A DNA stretch of 56,485 nt from Acidobacteriota bacterium (GTDB taxonomy: Bacteria; Acidobacteriota; Vicinamibacteria; Vicinamibacterales; UBA8438). Shown here piece after piece: positions 51,376 to 56,485 of the stretch. A model generated the notes under the pieces. It saw only the letters and a program-made list of their open reading frames with translations, had not been told where the DNA came from and made no database searches. Numbering within the stretch: the stretch's first letter is position 1; the number at the start of each line of letters is the position of its first letter. The stretch covers positions 1-56,485 of the forward strand of contig WTFV01000138.1 of NCBI GenBank assembly GCA_011523845.1. The letters run 5' to 3'. The position numbers and the translations under genes were made by a program.

Positions 51376-52035
51376 ATGTCACTGCGAATCAACGACGTGG
51401 CGCCGGATTTCACGGCCGAGACGACCGAGGGCGCCATCCACTTCCATGCGTGGATCGGGGACGGCTGGGCGATCCTGTTCTCGCATCCGAAGGATTTCAC
51501 CCCGGTCTGCACGACCGAGCTGGGCACGGTGGCCGGGCTCAAGTCGGAGTTCGCGAAGCGGAACTGCAAGGTGCTCGGCATCAGCGTCGACGGCGTCAGC
51601 GATCACGAGCGGTGGTCGAAGGACATCGAGGCGTCGCAGGGCCACGCGCTCAACTACCCGCTCGTCGGCGACCCGGAGCTCAGGGTCGTCAAGGCCTACG
51701 ACATGCTCCCGGCCGACGCCGGCGACACGTCGGTGGGGCGCACGCCGGCCGACAACGCCACCGCCCGCTCGGTCTTCGTGATCGGGCCGGACAAGCGCAT
51801 CAAGGCAACGCTGACCTATCCGATGAGCACGGGGCGCAACTTCGACGAGATCCTGCGGCTGCTCGATTCGTGCCAGCTCACCGCGGCGAAGAAGGTGGCG
51901 ACGCCGGCCAACTGGAACCAGGGCGAGGACGTCATCATCCTGCCGGCGGTCTCCGACGCCGAGGCGCGCGAGAAGTACCCGGACGGGTGGCAGGCGCCGC
52001 TCCCCTACATCCGCATCGTCCCGCAGCCGAAGTAG
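51376..52035 (+). CDS. 1-Cys peroxiredoxin (Prx6-type, AhpC/TSA family)
   Basis: Thiol peroxidase of 219 aa reducing H2O2 and alkyl peroxides. The peroxidatic Cys is in FTPVCTTE (near residue 45), with the Prx6-type C-terminal extension (NWNQGEDVIILPAVSD and PYIRIVPQP). No resolving Cys of the 2-Cys type is apparent. The ATG at 51376 has a GGGGAGG ribosome binding site. A strong hairpin (52056-52087) follows. Confidence 0.95.
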   Translation: MSLRINDVAPDFTAETTEGAIHFHAWIGDGWAILFSHPKDFTPVCTTELGTVAGLKSEFAKRNCKVLGISVDGVSDHERWSKDIEASQGHALNYPLVGDPELRVVKAYDMLPADAGDTSVGRTPADNATARSVFVIGPDKRIKATLTYPMSTGRNFDEILRLLDSCQLTAAKKVATPANWNQGEDVIILPAVSDAEAREKYPDGWQAPLPYIRIVPQPK

Positions 52036-52055
52036 GCGGAGCCCCCCGGAAAAGC

Positions 52056-52087
52056 GGAGGAAGGCGTCCGTTGCGCCGCCTTCCTCC
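52056..52087 (+). terminator. hairpin terminator after the peroxiredoxin gene
   Basis: A perfect 11-bp stem (GGAGGAAGGCG at 52056-52066, CGCCTTCCTCC at 52077-52087) with a 10-nt loop, 20 bp past the stop codon. There is no U-tract, as at the other hairpins in this window. Confidence 0.65.
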
Positions 52088-52225
52088 CGCCAGCAGCCAC
52101 GCCGCGCGTACCTGCGCCGGACAACCACGGGGCGGACGATCTCGCCCGGACGCGCGGTCGTCCGCGTTCGCCACGATTCCTGCCGGCGCCGACTCCCGGC
52201 CGGGAGCCCGCTAACTAACGGGCTC

Positions 52226-52435
52226 CTAGTGGATCACGGTATCGTCGCCCATCTCGTCCAGCGGCTCGAGGTGCGGTATCTCCATCTCGCGCACGGCCTG
52301 GATGACGTCGTCGAGCGCCTCCACCGCGCTGCAGAGTTCCGGTCCGTCCCTCAACCGCTTGCGCGCGGCGCGCAACGTGCGGAGCACTTGCGCCCGATCG
52401 AACCGCTGACCTGCACAGTGCTCGCAGAAGCTCAT
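52226..52435 (-). CDS. small Cys-pair protein following pruA
   Basis: A 69-aa protein that begins MSFCEHCAGQRFDRAQVL, so a CEHC pair sits at the N-terminus. The rest is helical and charged, with no second Cys pair except a single Cys near 35. It starts only 5 bp after the pruA stop, on the same strand, so it is cotranscribed. It might bind a metal or act as a small partner of the dehydrogenase; I do not recognise the family. Confidence 0.6.
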   Translation of the reverse strand: MSFCEHCAGQRFDRAQVLRTLRAARKRLRDGPELCSAVEALDDVIQAVREMEIPHLEPLDEMGDDTVIH

Positions 52436-52440
52436 GGCAA

Positions 52441-54075
<1,635 letters not shown>

Positions 54076-54146
54076 CGAGACGACTCCTTCGGTCTGCGAC
54101 AGAGATTACTGCAATCAGGCAACGTGATCAGCCCATCCCGTCACCC

Positions 54147-55262
54147 TCAGCACGCGCCGAAGCGGGACGGGCTGGTGATGTCGAGCGCCGCGTCGAGCCG
54201 CTGCTCGATCACCAGATCGCCGACCAGCTCCGCGGTCAGGGGCGCCAGCAGGATGCCGTTGCGGAAGTGACCGCAGGCATAGACGAGGCCCGGCACGGCG
54301 GCCGACGGACCGATGACGGGCAACTGGTCCGGCGTGGCGGGTCTGAGACCGACGCGCGCCTCCTTGAACGACGCATTGCCCGCCCCCGGCGCCACCCGCT
54401 CGGTCGCGTCGATCAGCTCCCGCACGCCGGCCACGGTGGCGCGCTCGTCGAAGCCGACCTCCTCGCTCGTGGCCCCGGCGAGCACGGATCCGTCGGTCCA
54501 CGGCACGAGATAACAGTCCGGCGCCCAGACGACGCGCCGGAGAGGGGGCGCCGGCCACCCCAGGTGCAGGAGCTGCCCGCGCACGGGTCGAATCGGGACG
54601 GGGGAAGCGCCATCGATCTCCACGTGGCCCGACCAGCTCCCGGCCGCCATGACCGCCGACTCGCAGGCGAACGCTTCTCCGGCCGTTTCGACGCGAATCC
54701 CCGCGCCGTTCCCCTCGACGCGGGTGACCGCCGCCGACGTCTGGAACGAGACGCCGTGCGCCGCGGCAGCCCGCCGCAACGCCGCGGTCAGCTCGGCGAC
54801 GCCGATGAAGCCGTGCGACTCGACGAGCAGCCCACCCCGTACGCCCGGCCCCAGTTGCGGTTCCGCCCGCCGCACGGCGTCCGCGTCGAGCAGCTCCGCG
54901 GCGATGCCGCGCTCGACGCAGGCCGCATGGATGCCCCGCAGCCGGCCCATGTCGTCCGGACCCGCAGCGACCTCCAGCGTACCCGTGCGCACGTACTGCA
55001 CCGCCGCACCCGAATCCTCGACGATGCGCGCCACGAACTCGTCGTAGAGGTCGAGGCTGCGGGTGGTCAGGTCCAGCAGGGGGCGCCGATCATGCGCTTC
55101 GATGTACGGCGCGAGGACGCCGGCCGATGCCTGCGTCGCCCCCTGCCCTACTTCGCGACGATCGACGACGCGAACATTGAGCCCGCGCCGCGCCAGCTCA
55201 TAGGCGATCGCGCACCCGACGATTCCGGCTCCGATGACGACGACCTGCGATGTCTGGTTCAC
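54147..55262 (-). CDS. thiO: glycine oxidase ThiO / FAD-dependent amino acid oxidase
   Basis: A 371-aa DAO-family flavoenzyme. The N-terminal FAD motif is GAGIVGCAIAYELARRG (about 11-27), with GATQASAGVLAPY typical of ThiO. The C-terminal GLRPATPDQLPVIGPS and YACGHFRNGILLAP segments are the conserved DAO end. It oxidises glycine to iminoacetate for the thiazole of thiamine; other D-amino acids or sarcosine are possible substrates. It starts with GTG. Other thiamine genes are not adjacent, though thiI is elsewhere in the window. Confidence 0.85.
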   Translation of the reverse strand: MNQTSQVVVIGAGIVGCAIAYELARRGLNVRVVDRREVGQGATQASAGVLAPYIEAHDRRPLLDLTTRSLDLYDEFVARIVEDSGAAVQYVRTGTLEVAAGPDDMGRLRGIHAACVERGIAAELLDADAVRRAEPQLGPGVRGGLLVESHGFIGVAELTAALRRAAAAHGVSFQTSAAVTRVEGNGAGIRVETAGEAFACESAVMAAGSWSGHVEIDGASPVPIRPVRGQLLHLGWPAPPLRRVVWAPDCYLVPWTDGSVLAGATSEEVGFDERATVAGVRELIDATERVAPGAGNASFKEARVGLRPATPDQLPVIGPSAAVPGLVYACGHFRNGILLAPLTAELVGDLVIEQRLDAALDITSPSRFGAC

Positions 55263-55331
55263 GGTTCGGCACCCTGGCCAACCGTTCAGTGTACTACGGT
55301 TGGCGCGCCGCGTTCGGGACGCAGGGGGCGA

Positions 55332-56485
55332 TCACTCGAAGAAACGTCCGATGGCGATGCAGAGCGCAGGCAGGCCGTAGAACAGGAGGCCGACCCACAA
55401 CACCGTCAGCTTGCGCGACCGCAGCGCGAGACGGGTAACCTGCCGCGCCGCTTCCAGCGGCACTCGGCGGATCGCCTTCACGGGATAGATCAACAGCAGG
55501 CCGCTCAGGTTGAACAGCAGGTGCACCAGGGCGATCTCCAGACCGGCCGCCGCATTCGGCCCCGAGACCGCGAGGGCCGCGAGCAGCGCCGTCACCGTGG
55601 TGCCGACGTTGGCGCCGATGGTGACCGGGAACGCCTGCTCCAGGCGCAGCAGGCCGGCGCCGCCCAGCGGGACGAGCAGCGACGTCGTGATCGAGCTCGA
55701 CTGCACCATGACCGTCACGGCGACGCCGACCAGCATGGCGACGACGGCGCTGGAGCTGAGCACCCGGTCGATGATTCCCTCCACCCTGGAATGGACGGTG
55801 GCCCGCATGACCCGCACGAGCAGAAACAGCGCGAAGAAGATGAAGGCGCCGCTGGCGGCGACGAGGAACACGGCCTGTCCTCCCGCCGCAGCGAAGAGCG
55901 CCTCGGCCAGGGCCACGACCGGCGCGAAGCCGACGCTCAGCGCCGTGCTCAGCGGACTCTCGTAGTCGACCCCGCCCACCTGCCCGAGCATCTCCGCCAG
56001 CGTGCTCGCGGTCCGTCCGAGGTATCCGGTGGCAATCTCGATCGGAAGCAGCACCAGCACCGCGAAATAGTTGAAGATGTCGTGACAGATGGCGACCGGG
56101 AACGCGCGCTCGAACTCGTCCCGCCGCCCGATGTGCGCCAGCGACACGATGGTCGCGGTCACCGTTGTCCCGATGTTGGCGCCCATCACCATCGGTATCG
56201 CGTTGGCCAGCGGCAGCGGATTCGCCGGGGCCGCAACCAGGCCGACGACCATGGCCGTCGTCACCGACGAGCTCTGCATGACCGTGGTCGCCAGCAGTCC
56301 GACGATCAGACCGATGAACGGATTCGAGGTGGCGGCGAAGAAGCTGTCGATGAGATCCTGTCCGATCAGCTCGAAGCCGTCGCCCAGCCCCTTCACGCCC
56401 AGCAGAAACACGAAGAGCAGTGCCGCCACGCTGAGCACGCGCTGGGCAATCGTGAACCCGAATCGTTCAGGGGCGGGGGCTGGGG
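55332..56485 (-). CDS. Na/Pi cotransporter family protein, 5' end outside the window
   Basis: Membrane protein of the PF02690 (NptA/YjbB) family, with at least 368 aa visible. It shows the two inverted QSSS repeats, TTVMQSSSVTTAM (about 52-64 counted from GTG 56438) and TVMVQSSSITTSL, and matching GANIGTTVTA and GANVGTTVTA motifs. It transports phosphate with Na+, in or out. A GTG at 56438 could be the start, but the frame stays open to the window edge with plausible coding sequence (ERFGFTIAQRV), so the true start probably lies beyond 56485. The C-terminal PhoU-like domain found in some members is absent. Confidence 0.9.
   Translation of the reverse strand, partial: PAPAPERFGFTIAQRVLSVAALLFVFLLGVKGLGDGFELIGQDLIDSFFAATSNPFIGLIVGLLATTVMQSSSVTTAMVVGLVAAPANPLPLANAIPMVMGANIGTTVTATIVSLAHIGRRDEFERAFPVAICHDIFNYFAVLVLLPIEIATGYLGRTASTLAEMLGQVGGVDYESPLSTALSVGFAPVVALAEALFAAAGGQAVFLVAASGAFIFFALFLLVRVMRATVHSRVEGIIDRVLSSSAVVAMLVGVAVTVMVQSSSITTSLLVPLGGAGLLRLEQAFPVTIGANVGTTVTALLAALAVSGPNAAAGLEIALVHLLFNLSGLLLIYPVKAIRRVPLEAARQVTRLALRSRKLTVLWVGLLFYGLPALCIAIGRFFE

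Overview
The window is about 56.5 kb of high-GC bacterial chromosome. The gene content points to an Acidobacteriota bacterium, probably Vicinamibacteria-like. The evidence is a very large Oar-like TonB receptor with an N-terminal carboxypeptidase-regulatory domain, a secreted protein with acidobacterial-style C-terminal repeats, a two-domain ThyX and many paralogous PD-(D/E)XK proteins. This is inferred from gene style; there is no rRNA or other marker gene in view.

Layout. 1-3.8 kb: a TonB-dependent receptor with a strong hairpin terminator. 3.9-15.2 kb: an accessory defence island. A toxin-antitoxin pair is cut at its toxin gene, and the cut is joined to a short relic of an hsdR gene. After that comes a type I restriction-modification locus whose hsdM (4.3-5.9 kb) is separated from hsdR-hsdS (10.8-15.2 kb) by about 5 kb of cargo. 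The cargo holds an RNase-H-like-family gene co-directional with hsdM and a divergent four-gene operon: an unknown 190-aa protein, a QueC/QatC-like ATP-pyrophosphatase, an XRE-ImmA regulator-protease and a PIN nuclease. This operon has its own promoter overlapped by a perfect inverted repeat. It is the best candidate here for an undescribed defence system.

15.9-36.9 kb is mostly core and housekeeping: rhodanese, MBL hydrolase, thioesterase and an RHH regulator in one overlapping operon; thyX; an astacin-like secreted protein that has lost its catalytic Glu; def; a NUDIX hydrolase; thiI; ygfZ with a PduO-type adenosyltransferase; an alpha/beta hydrolase without its Ser nucleophile; FHA and SDR genes; a degenerate malate dehydrogenase; lipB with a 2-oxoacid dehydrogenase E2; HU; queF, Smr and a peptidase MA protein; and a DUF6282 hydrolase. 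37.0-38.9 kb holds a DUF3311/SSF symporter pair.

39.2-47.6 kb is a second accessory region. It has a small two-TM protein, a secreted DUF4440 protein, an AAA-ATPase/PD-(D/E)XK fusion, a PDDEXK_2 protein with a coiled-coil tail, and a three-gene operon (PUA-like/DUF262 fusion, DUF3696 AAA ATPase, unknown protein) that looks like another defence system. 47.8-56.5 kb is metabolic: the quinol:fumarate reductase operon frdABCD, a 1-Cys peroxiredoxin, pruA with a small Cys-pair protein, thiO, and a Na/Pi cotransporter running off the window edge.

Four copies of a roughly 50-bp dispersed repeat lie in intergenic DNA, and one has become part of the DUF3311 reading frame. No tRNA, rRNA, CRISPR array, intact insertion sequence or integrase was recognised. 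All homology statements come from motif recognition by eye; no database search was run.
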